A stretch of 64,000 bases of DNA from an uncultured Subdoligranulum sp. GTDB taxonomy: Bacteria > Bacillota > Clostridia > Oscillospirales > Ruminococcaceae. The position numbers and the translations under genes were made by a program. The first letter of the stretch is position 1; every line of letters begins with the position of its first letter. The notes under the pieces were generated by a model. It had not been told where the DNA came from. It saw nothing but the letters and a program-made list of their open reading frames with translations, and ran no database searches. The stretch spans positions 2,162,481 to 2,226,480 of the forward strand of contig NZ_OZ007030.1 of assembly GCF_963931595.1 (NCBI RefSeq), in the 5' to 3' direction. Shown one piece after another: positions 31,363-39,243 of the stretch.

Positions 31363-31737
31363 ATGACCCGCCAAAAAGCGCTGATTCTGAAAATCATGCA
31401 TCAGCAGCGCCCGCAGCACCTGACGGCAGACGAGATTTTTTGTCACGCCCGCCAGCAGATGCCCCACATCGCCCGCGGCACCGTGTATCGCAATCTCAAA
31501 CTGATGGAGCGCGACGGGGAAGTCGCCCATCTGGAAATGGCCGGTGGTCCGGACCGCTATGACTGCAATCCCGTCCCCCACGGACACCTTTTGTGTGACG
31601 GCTGCGGTGAACTGACCGACCTGCCGGTGGTGGGACTGATCCGTGAAGTGGAAGCAGCCATCGGCACCGAAGTGCGCGGCTACACGCTGACCATCCACTA
31701 TCTGTGTCCCCATTGCCGCTCCAAAAACGCACAATGA
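31363..31737 (+). CDS. perR: PerR-like Fur-family regulator
   Basis: A 124-residue Fur-family protein. The winged HTH runs through HLTADEIFCHARQQMPHIAR and GTVYRNLKLMERDGEV. The regulatory domain has HGHLLCDGCGELTDLP and the C-terminal CPHC, giving the structural zinc site of two CXXC motifs. It is shorter than classical PerR. The divergent rubrerythrin gene and the palindromes in its own promoter support peroxide sensing and autoregulation rather than Fur or Zur function. An AGGAAGGAGG sequence precedes the ATG. A terminator follows directly. Confidence 0.85.
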   Translation: MTRQKALILKIMHQQRPQHLTADEIFCHARQQMPHIARGTVYRNLKLMERDGEVAHLEMAGGPDRYDCNPVPHGHLLCDGCGELTDLPVVGLIREVEAAIGTEVRGYTLTIHYLCPHCRSKNAQ

Positions 31738-31744
31738 CCCTTCT

Positions 31745-31775
31745 GCGCCGTACGGCTTGCCGTGCGGCGCTTTTT
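31745..31775 (+). terminator. Terminator of perR
   Basis: GCGCCGTACGGC pairs with the complement ending GCGGCGC, followed by TTTTT. Confidence 0.85.
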
Positions 31776-31818
31776 GCGGTATACTGGCCTTATTATAAAG
31801 GAAGCGGGGTACATTCTT

Positions 31819-32913
31819 ATGGCGAAACAGCGCGACGGCGTTCTGGATGCCATGCGCGGCATCGGCATCGTGCTGATGGTGGTGGGACATTCGGGGTTTG
31901 CGGGCACGGCCTACATCTATCTCTTCCACATGGCGCTGTTTTTTATGCTCAGCGGGTATTTTTTCCGGCTGGGGGAGGGGCTTTCGGGGCTGCGGCATTT
32001 CTGTGTGCGGCGGCTCGTCACCCTGTGGCTGCCCTTTGTGGCCGCCAACACCGTCTTCACGGCCTGCAACAACCTCTTTCTGAAGCTGAACATCCTCACA
32101 AACGATGCGCGGATCCTCGATCTGCCCGGCAACCAGATCACCACCCCTGTGACCCTCAAGGACATCATGGGCCGCACCGTTCACTGGTGCGTCTTTGACG
32201 GCGGCACCCAGCTGGGCGGCGCCCTCTGGTTTGTCCAGGCGCTGTTCCAGATCTCCATCGTCTATGCGGTGGTGGAGTTCGCCCTGCGCAAACTGCTGGC
32301 CGGGCGGGATACCCTGCTGGCTCAGGGGTTTGTGGCAGGGGTGCTGCTGATCCTGGGCTGGCAGTGTTCCCGCACGGGGTGGAACGTCTGGGGGCTGGGC
32401 ATCGCCGCCAGCGGCTACAGCCTGTTTTACCTGGGCGTGCTGGTCCGCCGCGTCGGACAGCCTGCCCGCACTCCCGCTGTACGGGTGGGGCTGGCCGCGG
32501 CCGCCGCGCTGGTGCTGGCGCTGCTGCTGCCCTTCGGTTCGGTGGGGCTCGCAGCCAACCAGTACCCCAGTTGGCTGTTTTTGCTAATGGCCAGCGCCGC
32601 CGGCTGGATTCTCGTCTATGAGTGCGCTCACCTGGCCGCCCTGCTGCCCCCGCTGGGCAAAACCCTGGCCGCCCTGGGCCGGGCCACCATGCCCATCGTC
32701 ATTCTGCATTTTCTCAGCTTCAAGCTGGTGAGCTGGGTGGGATTGCAACTCACCGGCGGCGAGAGTTATCTTCTGGCGGCCTTCCCCACTCTCTTCACCG
32801 GCGGGGCCTGGTGGCTGGCCTACACAGTTGTCGGCCTGGCGCTGCCGCTGCTGGCCTACCAGCCCTACCGGGCCGTGAAGCAGGCCATTCTGAAGAAAGG
32901 GAGGCCGTCCTGA
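31819..32913 (+). CDS. Acyltransferase family 3 membrane protein
   Basis: A 364-residue protein with about ten membrane helices. The opening (RDGVLDAMRGIGIVLMVVGH) and IYLFHMALFFMLSGYFFRLG have the conserved Arg/His/Ser-Gly pattern of OafA/WecH-type acyltransferases, which O-acetylate cell-surface polysaccharides or related molecules. Start ATG 31819 is preceded by AAGGAAGCGGGG; the alternative start 57 nt upstream lies in the terminator. It overlaps the pentapeptide-repeat gene by one base of the stop (TGATG), so the two are coupled. The acceptor substrate is unknown, as no glycan cluster is nearby. Confidence 0.82.
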   Translation: MAKQRDGVLDAMRGIGIVLMVVGHSGFAGTAYIYLFHMALFFMLSGYFFRLGEGLSGLRHFCVRRLVTLWLPFVAANTVFTACNNLFLKLNILTNDARILDLPGNQITTPVTLKDIMGRTVHWCVFDGGTQLGGALWFVQALFQISIVYAVVEFALRKLLAGRDTLLAQGFVAGVLLILGWQCSRTGWNVWGLGIAASGYSLFYLGVLVRRVGQPARTPAVRVGLAAAAALVLALLLPFGSVGLAANQYPSWLFLLMASAAGWILVYECAHLAALLPPLGKTLAALGRATMPIVILHFLSFKLVSWVGLQLTGGESYLLAAFPTLFTGGAWWLAYTVVGLALPLLAYQPYRAVKQAILKKGRPS

Positions 32914-33494
32914 TGGCCAAGGAATACTTTCAGGGAGAGGTCTTTGACGCCCTGGACCCCGGCAGCGTGCTGCGCGGGGTGGAATACAACGACTGCACCT
33001 TCAAGAACTGCCGCTGGGACGGCGTGCGCATCGAGAACTGCAGTTTTCTCTCCTGCACCTTCGAGCACTGCACCTGGAGCGGCGTGGTGTTCAGTTTCAG
33101 CCAGATGAGCGACGCCTGGTTTTCCGGCTGCGCCTTCCGGTCGGTGGCCTGGGGCGGGCTGCAGGGACGCAGCGCCCTGGTGCAGCCCTTCGGCAAGGCG
33201 GAGCGGTGCGAGTTCCGGTACAATGAGTTTTCCGGCATGACGCTGACCCGGTTTGATTTTTCCAGCTGCCGGTTCGGGGACTGCACCTTCGACGACTGCA
33301 AACTGGCGGGGGCGGATTTCCGCGGCGTACCGCTGGGCCGCACCCAGTTCAGCCGGTGCGATCTGGAGAAGGCGGATTTCCGGGAGGCCACCGACTACGC
33401 CATCGATCCCACCGACAACAGGCTGCGGGGGGCGCGATTCAGCTTCCCCGACGTGGTGGCGCTGCTGAGCGGCTTCGGGCTGAAAATCGAATAA
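32913..33494 (+). CDS. Pentapeptide-repeat protein
   Basis: A 193-residue protein built mostly of five-residue repeats (for example DCTFKNCRWDGVRIENCSFL and FDFSSCRFGDCTFDDCKLAG), which form a right-handed quadrilateral beta-helix. A central non-repeat loop (about residues 72-95) and the ending YAIDPTDNRLRGARFSFPDV are common in Firmicutes members. The fold resembles MfpA and Qnr DNA mimics, but length, loop and C-terminus differ, so a quinolone-protection role is not supported. Many Cys replace the usual Leu/Ala outward positions. It is translationally coupled to the acyltransferase. Function unknown. Confidence 0.82.
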   Translation: MAKEYFQGEVFDALDPGSVLRGVEYNDCTFKNCRWDGVRIENCSFLSCTFEHCTWSGVVFSFSQMSDAWFSGCAFRSVAWGGLQGRSALVQPFGKAERCEFRYNEFSGMTLTRFDFSSCRFGDCTFDDCKLAGADFRGVPLGRTQFSRCDLEKADFREATDYAIDPTDNRLRGARFSFPDVVALLSGFGLKIE

Positions 33495-33498
33495 CGGC

Positions 33499-33534
33499 AA
33501 AAAGCGGCAAAAAATTTTGCCGCTTTTGTTTTTG
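33499..33534 (+). terminator. Terminator after the pentapeptide-repeat gene
   Basis: AAAGCGGCAAAA pairs with TTTTGCCGCTTT and is followed by TGTTTTTG. Confidence 0.82.
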
Positions 33535-33603
33535 TATGACACAAACGGGACCCCGGCGGCGTTATAAGGGTGAAAAGACTCCCACGAAAGGAAGTGATCC
33601 GGT

Positions 33604-34095
33604 ATGCAGACCGAGCAGGACCTGGAAAAGCTGGTGCGCGCCTACACCCCACCGCTGCTGCGCTACTGTACGGCGCTGCTGGGCAGCGAGGCCGACGCCC
33701 AGGACGCCGTGCAGACCACCTTTGTGAAGGCCTGGCTCCACCGCCACCGGCTGCGGGGCGGCGGGCAGGACAACGAGCGGGCCTGGCTGTACCGCATCGC
33801 CTACCGCACGGCGCTGGATATGCTGCGGGCCGCCAGACGGGCGGAGCAGCGCAAGGCACCCGAACCGCCTCCGCCGCCCGACCCCGGCATCCGCGAAAGT
33901 CTGCGGGACGCCCTGCGCACGCTGGAGCCGCTGGACCGGGCGCTGGTGCTGGAGCGGGTACTGGACGGCATGGACTACGCCACCCTGGCGAAGATCCATC
34001 ACCGGCCGGAAAGTTACCTGCGCACCCGCTACCACCGGGCCAAAGGAAAACTGGCCGCACTTTTGGAAAAGGAGGGATTTTGCCATGACACCTGA
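33604..34095 (+). CDS. ECF-type RNA polymerase sigma factor
   Basis: A 163-residue group IV sigma factor with region 2 (YTPPLLRYCTALLGSEADAQ, DAVQTTFVKAWLHRHRL, AWLYRIAYRTALDMLR) and region 4 (LRTLEPLDRALVLERVLDGM, YATLAKIHHRPESYLRTRYH). A Pro-rich linker (KAPEPPPPPDP) joins them. The RBS AGGAAGTG precedes ATG 33604. It overlaps the next gene by 11 nt, whose product has the layout of an anti-sigma factor, so the pair is a signalling module. A promoter-like GGGACCCCGG...GTTATAAG region upstream suggests autoregulation, without proof. Confidence 0.9.
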   Translation: MQTEQDLEKLVRAYTPPLLRYCTALLGSEADAQDAVQTTFVKAWLHRHRLRGGGQDNERAWLYRIAYRTALDMLRAARRAEQRKAPEPPPPPDPGIRESLRDALRTLEPLDRALVLERVLDGMDYATLAKIHHRPESYLRTRYHRAKGKLAALLEKEGFCHDT

Positions 34096-35149
34096 CCGCG
34101 ACGAAACCCTGCTGCGCCGTGCGCTGCAGGAAGGACTGCACCCCGCCGAGACCGACCTCTGGCCCGTGGTGGCCCAGGCGCTGCCCGCCGGGGAAAAGCG
34201 CCAAAAGCGGCGGACCCGGGCCCTGCGGCTGGCGGTATGCATCGGGGCGCCGCTGCTGCTGGCCGCCGGTGCCCTGCTGGGCCGGGTACAGTTCACCAAC
34301 CTGCGCACCACCCCCCGCCCCAGCTTTGCCCCCGAAAACAACACCGGCTACGCCATCCAGTATGACCAGACCGCCTATGAATTGCCTGACAAGCTGATGG
34401 ATTCTTTGATGGCGCACTATAATGACGAATGGGACGCCGACGGCGTGCCGCCGATGCATACCTCCTGCGGCGGGCGCAATCTTCCTCCGAAATACGGTCC
34501 CGGCGGCCGAGGCTATGACAGCTGGGCCGACCTGACCGAGGCCACCGGCCTGCCCCTTTTGCGAAACGATCTTCTGGACAGCGGTACGCCGGATAACGCC
34601 GTTCATTTGATTCCCGATTCCGATAAAATCCCACGTCCCGACAACTGGGAAAACCTCACCATCGACGAATGCAATGCTTTCTACGATGCCTATTTTGAAG
34701 AACTGTGGCGTCTGGCCGGTGACTTCCCTGCCGGTTTTACCGTGGAGTGGGCCGAATCGACTCCGCAGTACCTTTATCCCCGCCGGGTGGATGTGCTGAG
34801 CAATGGATTCCAGGTGGAAACCCAGGCCCACGTGCTTCTCGCCTCTGCGAGCCAGGCGGCCGGGACCACTGCGCCCAACCACAGTGTCTACTTTGACAAA
34901 AAGGCTGCGCTGATCTGGGAAGTGGAAGAATACACGACCCCTTCCGGCATTACTGCGTTGCTGCCGCTATGCACCAGCAACGGCAAGACTTCTCCCTGGC
35001 TGAATTCTTACGCTTTCTTTGAGCAGAATGGAATTTTCTACAGCCTGGCAGTAAATTATCCCAACAGTTTTGTAGATGTGGACGATGCCGGTGCAGCCGC
35101 CCGCGACGTCCTGAAGGAAGTGCTGGACAGCTTCGAGCCTGCCGCGTAA
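34085..35149 (+). CDS. Single-pass membrane protein, putative anti-sigma factor
   Basis: A 354-residue protein. Residues 1-46 are cytoplasmic and charged (MTPDRDETLLRRALQEGLHP...RQKRRTR), 47-66 form one membrane helix (LRLAVCIGAPLLLAAGALLG), and about 285 residues lie outside the cell without a recognised domain. No HXXXCXXC zinc motif is present. The 11-nt overlap with the ECF sigma gene and the small cytoplasmic domain make it the likely anti-sigma factor and sensor. Codon use becomes more AT-rich in the extracellular part than in the N-terminus, a possible sign of domain exchange. Targets are unknown. Confidence 0.7.
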   Translation: MTPDRDETLLRRALQEGLHPAETDLWPVVAQALPAGEKRQKRRTRALRLAVCIGAPLLLAAGALLGRVQFTNLRTTPRPSFAPENNTGYAIQYDQTAYELPDKLMDSLMAHYNDEWDADGVPPMHTSCGGRNLPPKYGPGGRGYDSWADLTEATGLPLLRNDLLDSGTPDNAVHLIPDSDKIPRPDNWENLTIDECNAFYDAYFEELWRLAGDFPAGFTVEWAESTPQYLYPRRVDVLSNGFQVETQAHVLLASASQAAGTTAPNHSVYFDKKAALIWEVEEYTTPSGITALLPLCTSNGKTSPWLNSYAFFEQNGIFYSLAVNYPNSFVDVDDAGAAARDVLKEVLDSFEPAA

Positions 35150-35222
35150 CAAACCGCAGACGCAGGGCCGCGAAAAATGACGTGTTCACACCCCGCATTC
35201 ACAATTTAGCCAAATTTATACA

Positions 35223-35259
35223 GCGATATGTCTGCCTGTGCAGGCATATCGCCATTTTT
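35223..35259 (+). terminator. Terminator after the anti-sigma gene
   Basis: GCGATATG pairs with CATATCGC across an inner stem-loop (CTGCCTGTGCAGG), followed by CATTTTTG. The remaining 85 nt before the adaptor gene are AT-rich and hold a -10-like TACACT at 35293-35298. Confidence 0.75.
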
Positions 35260-35345
35260 GCTTTTTGAACAAAATTTGTACACAATTTCGCGCTACACTG
35301 GGGAAGTAAAAATCCGCCTCAGGCGAAGGGAGCTTCGGAACATTT

Positions 35346-37022
35346 ATGTCGGAACATGACACTGCCGCGCGCCGTCCGCTGGACTGGTTCAAGCGCCACA
35401 ACCCCCTGCATTGGTTCAAACGTCACAAAAAGCTGACGATTTTTCTGGTTATTCTGCTGCTTATCCTGGCTTTCGTGCTGTCCCAGCTGGGCCGCACCGC
35501 AGCCGCCAGCAAGGCACTGACCTATCAGTTCGTGCGCACCACCACCCTGCAGAAGACCAGCCTGACCGACTCGGTCAGCGTCACCGGCACGGTGGCCTCC
35601 GGCTCCACGGCCAGCGTCACGGCCTCGGATTCCGTCAAGACCTACAAGGTCACGGCGGTGAACGTGGCGGTGGGCGACACCGTCAAGGCCGGCGACGTGA
35701 TCGCCACGCTGGACACCTCCGACGTGGAAAAGCAGATCGAGACGGCCCAGCAGAACTACAGCGACACGCTGGACCAGGCCGAGACTTCCTACACCCAGAG
35801 CGTGGAGGACCAGTCCACCAACCTGACCCAGCTGCAGGAAGATCTGGCCAATGCCCAGGAGGACTACGACACCCTGGGTCTTGACCGCTATTCCTCCATG
35901 CAGGACCCCACCATGGCCGACAAGACCAACCGGGAGATCGTGGAGTACTACTACGGCCTGTACGCCGAGAAGATCGCCCAGCTGGAGAACACCATCGCCA
36001 GCCTGCAGATCCAGCTGACCAACGCCCAGAAGGACGGCAACGCCGACCAGCAGCAGGCCATCCAGGGCCAGCTCACCGATTACCAGAGCCAGCTGAGCAC
36101 CACCAAGGGCCAGTGCAGTATTCCCGAACTGGGCCTGCAGGGGTTTGACACCATCAGCCAGTACTACAGCCAGATCGATCAGCTGCGCCAGGCGCTGGAC
36201 CAGGCCCAGCAGCAGTACGACAGCGCCGTGACCACCAACTCCCGCAATGTGGACAGCGCCGAGACCAAGCTGGAACAGGCCAGCCGCACCCCCGACACGC
36301 TGACCACCCTGCAGTCCACCCTGGAGGACTGCACCCTGACCGCCACCATGGACGGCACCATCACCGAGCTGAACGCCACGGTGGGTTCGGTCTGCACCGG
36401 CACGGTGGCCACCATCCAGGACGTATCCGACCTGACGGTGGAGGTCACCATCCCCGCCAGCTCGGTGGGCAAGCTGTCCACCGGCATGCAGTGCAACATC
36501 ACCAGCGACGCCACCGGCGATGCCACCATCACCGGCACCCTGACCCGCATTGACCCCGTGGCCAACGAGGAAGGTTCCTTCGGCGCCACCGTCACCGTCA
36601 ACGGCAGCGACACGGGGCTGCTCATCGGCATTTCCGCCCAGGTTGAGATCGTCATCAGCGAGAAGGACGACATCTTCACGGTGCCCCGTGACGCGGTGGG
36701 CACCCACGACGACGGTTCCAGCTATGTGCTGCGCAAGACCGGCGGCGAGGGCGTGGACATGACCTTTGAAGAGGTGGACGTGACCACCGGCGATTCCAAC
36801 GACTATTACATCGAGATCTCGGGGGACGACCTGAACGAAGGCGACGTCATCCGCTCCAGTTCCGACCTGACCCAGGGCATTGAAACCGCCACCCAGGAAG
36901 CCGACGGCATGATGGGCGGCCAGATGGTAGTTACCGACGGCGGCGCCATGGCGGCAGCCCCGGCAGGCGGCGGTGACATGGGCGGCGGCCCCGGCGGTGG
37001 CGGCGCACCGGGAGGCATGTGA
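35346..37022 (+). CDS. MacA-like periplasmic-adaptor-type efflux subunit (HlyD family)
   Basis: A 558-residue adaptor. The cytoplasmic start contains a tandem pair, LDWFKRHNPLHWFKRHKK, before one membrane helix (LTIFLVILLLILAFVLSQLG). A biotinyl-lipoyl-like half (VNVAVGDTVKAGDVIATLD), a long coiled coil of about 190 residues rich in Gln, then the second lipoyl half (CTLTATMDGTITELNATVGS) and beta-barrel domains follow. The end is Gly/Met-rich (DGMMGGQMVV... GGGAPGGM). In a Gram-positive cell the adaptor would stand on the outer face of the membrane, linked to the MacB-type permease encoded downstream. The substrate may be a peptide or drug. Confidence 0.85.
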   Translation: MSEHDTAARRPLDWFKRHNPLHWFKRHKKLTIFLVILLLILAFVLSQLGRTAAASKALTYQFVRTTTLQKTSLTDSVSVTGTVASGSTASVTASDSVKTYKVTAVNVAVGDTVKAGDVIATLDTSDVEKQIETAQQNYSDTLDQAETSYTQSVEDQSTNLTQLQEDLANAQEDYDTLGLDRYSSMQDPTMADKTNREIVEYYYGLYAEKIAQLENTIASLQIQLTNAQKDGNADQQQAIQGQLTDYQSQLSTTKGQCSIPELGLQGFDTISQYYSQIDQLRQALDQAQQQYDSAVTTNSRNVDSAETKLEQASRTPDTLTTLQSTLEDCTLTATMDGTITELNATVGSVCTGTVATIQDVSDLTVEVTIPASSVGKLSTGMQCNITSDATGDATITGTLTRIDPVANEEGSFGATVTVNGSDTGLLIGISAQVEIVISEKDDIFTVPRDAVGTHDDGSSYVLRKTGGEGVDMTFEEVDVTTGDSNDYYIEISGDDLNEGDVIRSSSDLTQGIETATQEADGMMGGQMVVTDGGAMAAAPAGGGDMGGGPGGGGAPGGM

Positions 37023-37023
37023 G

Positions 37024-37839
37024 ATGCGCGATACCGAACAATTTGCCAAAGCGGTGGCCGATAAACTGCTGGACGACACCCCGGAACCGGGCCGCAAACT
37101 GCGTCTGCCCGACGCACCGGCAGAAGCGCCCCGTCCCCTCATCGAGATGCATGACATCCACAAAAGCTACTACATCGGCAAGCCCAACGAGCTGGAGATC
37201 CTCCACGGCATCAGCCTGAAGGTCTACCCCGGCGAGTTCGTGGCCATTGTGGGCGAGTCGGGTTCCGGCAAGTCCACCCTGATGAACATCATCGGCGTGC
37301 TGGATAAGCCCACCAGCGGCCAGTACACCCTGGACGGGGTGGACATCCACAGCGCCGCCGACAACGAACTGGCCGCCATCCGCAACCGCAAGATCGGCTT
37401 TGTGTTCCAGACCTACAACCTCATCGGCCGGCAGAGCGCCCTGAAAAACGTGGAGCTGCCCATGCTCTACGCCGGGGTGCCGGGCGGCGAACGCACCCGC
37501 CGGGCCAAGGAATGGCTGACCCGGGTGGGAATGGCCGAGCGGATGAAACACCAGCCCAACGAGCTGTCCGGCGGACAGAAACAGCGTGTGGCCATCGCCC
37601 GGGCGATGGTGAACGAACCGGCGCTGATCCTGGCCGACGAGCCCACCGGCGCCCTGGACAGCCAGACCAGCCGCGTCGTCATGGACCTGTTCCATGAGAT
37701 GCATGAAAAATACCACAAGACCATCGTGCTGATCACCCACAACCCCCAGCTGGCCGAGGAATGCCAGCGGGTGCTGACGCTGCGGGACGGCCTGATTGTG
37801 AGTGAACGAAAGGGGTCCGGCGAACGTGCAGCTCTTTGA
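37024..37839 (+). CDS. MacB-like ABC transporter ATP-binding protein
   Basis: A 271-residue ATPase: Walker A GESGSGKST, Q-loop FVFQTYNL, signature ELSGGQKQRVAIARAMV, Walker B ALILADEPTGALDS and H-loop ITHN. The LolD/MacB type is recognisable by its PTGALDS. About 45 extra N-terminal residues (FAKAVADKLLDDTPEPGRKL) precede the domain. The start at 37024 lies two bases after the adaptor stop, with GGGAGG upstream. The end overlaps the permease by 14 nt. Together the three genes form an adaptor-ATPase-permease efflux unit. Confidence 0.9.
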   Translation: MRDTEQFAKAVADKLLDDTPEPGRKLRLPDAPAEAPRPLIEMHDIHKSYYIGKPNELEILHGISLKVYPGEFVAIVGESGSGKSTLMNIIGVLDKPTSGQYTLDGVDIHSAADNELAAIRNRKIGFVFQTYNLIGRQSALKNVELPMLYAGVPGGERTRRAKEWLTRVGMAERMKHQPNELSGGQKQRVAIARAMVNEPALILADEPTGALDSQTSRVVMDLFHEMHEKYHKTIVLITHNPQLAEECQRVLTLRDGLIVSERKGSGERAAL

Positions 37840-39133
37840 GAATATCTCGATGGCGCTGGCCAGTGTGCGCAGCAACAAGATGCGCAGTCTGCTCACCATG
37901 CTGGGCATCATCATCGGCATCGCGGCGGTCATTGCCATCGTCACGGTGGGCAACAGCATGACCGGCACCGTCACCGATTCCATGTCGGGCATGGGCGTGA
38001 GCAATATCACGGTCAGCCTGACCCAGAAGGATTCCGACGACACCTCCGGCACCGCCCAGGGTGTGACGCTGCGCCGGTTCATGGACTCCACCCCCGCGGC
38101 GGACGATCTGATCACCGACCAGATGATCGATGACTTCACCGCCGCCTTCCCCACCGAGGTCAGCCGCATCGAGCTGACCCAGGAGGTGGGCAACGGCACC
38201 ATCGAAAAGTACGGCGATCCTACCACCACCATCACCGCCGCGGTGTCGGGCGCCAACGCCGCCGAACTTCAGGCCATGGAGGACAACACCCCCATCCTGG
38301 CCGGCCGCTGGCTGGACGACGACAGGGACGCCGGCCGCAAGGTGGCTGTTGTATCGGAAAAGTTCGTGGAACAGGCCATCGGCGGCAGCAACCTGGACGC
38401 CATCGGCAAGTCCTTCACGCTGACCATCAACAAGAACCTGTATACCTTTTATATCACCGGTGTCTATGAGTACACCGAGAACGTCTACGCCAGCATGTTC
38501 GGCGTCACCGACGACGACCAGATCCAGACCAACATCTACATCCCGCTGGATGTGGCCAAGTCCATCACCGGCGCCGACCCCGGCTACCAGAGCATCACGG
38601 TGGTGGCGGCCTCCGGCGTGGACGTGACCAGCTTCGTGGACACGGTGGGCAGCTTCTTTGCCAGCTACTACACCTACAACGACACCTGGACCGCCAGTGC
38701 CTCCAGCATTTCGAGCCTTGTGGAATCCATGACCGAGATGCTGGACACCCTGTCCCTGGGCATCTCGGCCATCGCCGCCATCTCGCTGCTGGTGGGCGGC
38801 ATCGGCGTCATGAACATCATGATGGTCTCGGTCACCGAGCGCACCCGGGAGATCGGCACCCGCAAGGCCCTGGGCGCCCCCGGCTCCGCCATCCGCATGC
38901 AGTTCATCACCGAGAGCGTCATCCTCTGCATGATCGGCGGCATCATCGGCGTGGCGCTGGGCATCGGCCTGGGCGCCCTGCTCAGCAGCGTGGTGGGCAT
39001 GTCCGCCAAACCCAGCATCGCCTCCATCCTCATTGCGGTGGGTTTCAGCATGGCCATCGGCGTCTTCTTCGGGTACTACCCCGCCAACAAGGCCGCCAAG
39101 CTCAACCCCATCGACGCGCTGCGCTACGAATAA
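37826..39133 (+). CDS. MacB-like ABC transporter permease (FtsX family)
   Basis: A 435-residue permease starting with GTG 37826 (AAAGGGG 10 nt upstream; a GTG at 37802 is less well placed). One N-terminal helix (RSLLTMLGIIIGIAAVIAIV) precedes a MacB periplasmic-core domain of about 220 residues. The FtsX domain follows with three helices (GISAIAAISLLVGGIGVMNI, TESVILCMIGGIIGVALGIG and the last near SILIAVGFSMAIGVFFGYYP). ALGAPGSAIRMQFITES is the conserved coupling region. It works with the adaptor and ATPase encoded upstream. A strong terminator closes the operon. Confidence 0.9.
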   Translation: MQLFENISMALASVRSNKMRSLLTMLGIIIGIAAVIAIVTVGNSMTGTVTDSMSGMGVSNITVSLTQKDSDDTSGTAQGVTLRRFMDSTPAADDLITDQMIDDFTAAFPTEVSRIELTQEVGNGTIEKYGDPTTTITAAVSGANAAELQAMEDNTPILAGRWLDDDRDAGRKVAVVSEKFVEQAIGGSNLDAIGKSFTLTINKNLYTFYITGVYEYTENVYASMFGVTDDDQIQTNIYIPLDVAKSITGADPGYQSITVVAASGVDVTSFVDTVGSFFASYYTYNDTWTASASSISSLVESMTEMLDTLSLGISAIAAISLLVGGIGVMNIMMVSVTERTREIGTRKALGAPGSAIRMQFITESVILCMIGGIIGVALGIGLGALLSSVVGMSAKPSIASILIAVGFSMAIGVFFGYYPANKAAKLNPIDALRYE

Positions 39134-39166
39134 AGCTCCTCCGGGCTGCCCCGCCGGGTTGCCCTG

Positions 39167-39194
39167 CCCCGTGCATTGCACGGGGTTCTTTTTT
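39167..39194 (+). terminator. Terminator of the MacAB-like operon
   Basis: CCCCGTGCA-T-TGCACGGGG followed by TTCTTTTTT. Confidence 0.9.
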
Positions 39195-39243
39195 GTGTTA
39201 TACTCATCTGCGGGAAAGTTATAGAGAGAAGGGATTTGCTGCC

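Noticed and set aside
32913..33494. Qnr-type quinolone-resistance protein
   Set aside because: The pentapeptide fold is there, but length, loop position and C-terminus differ from Qnr and MfpA, and many repeat positions carry Cys.
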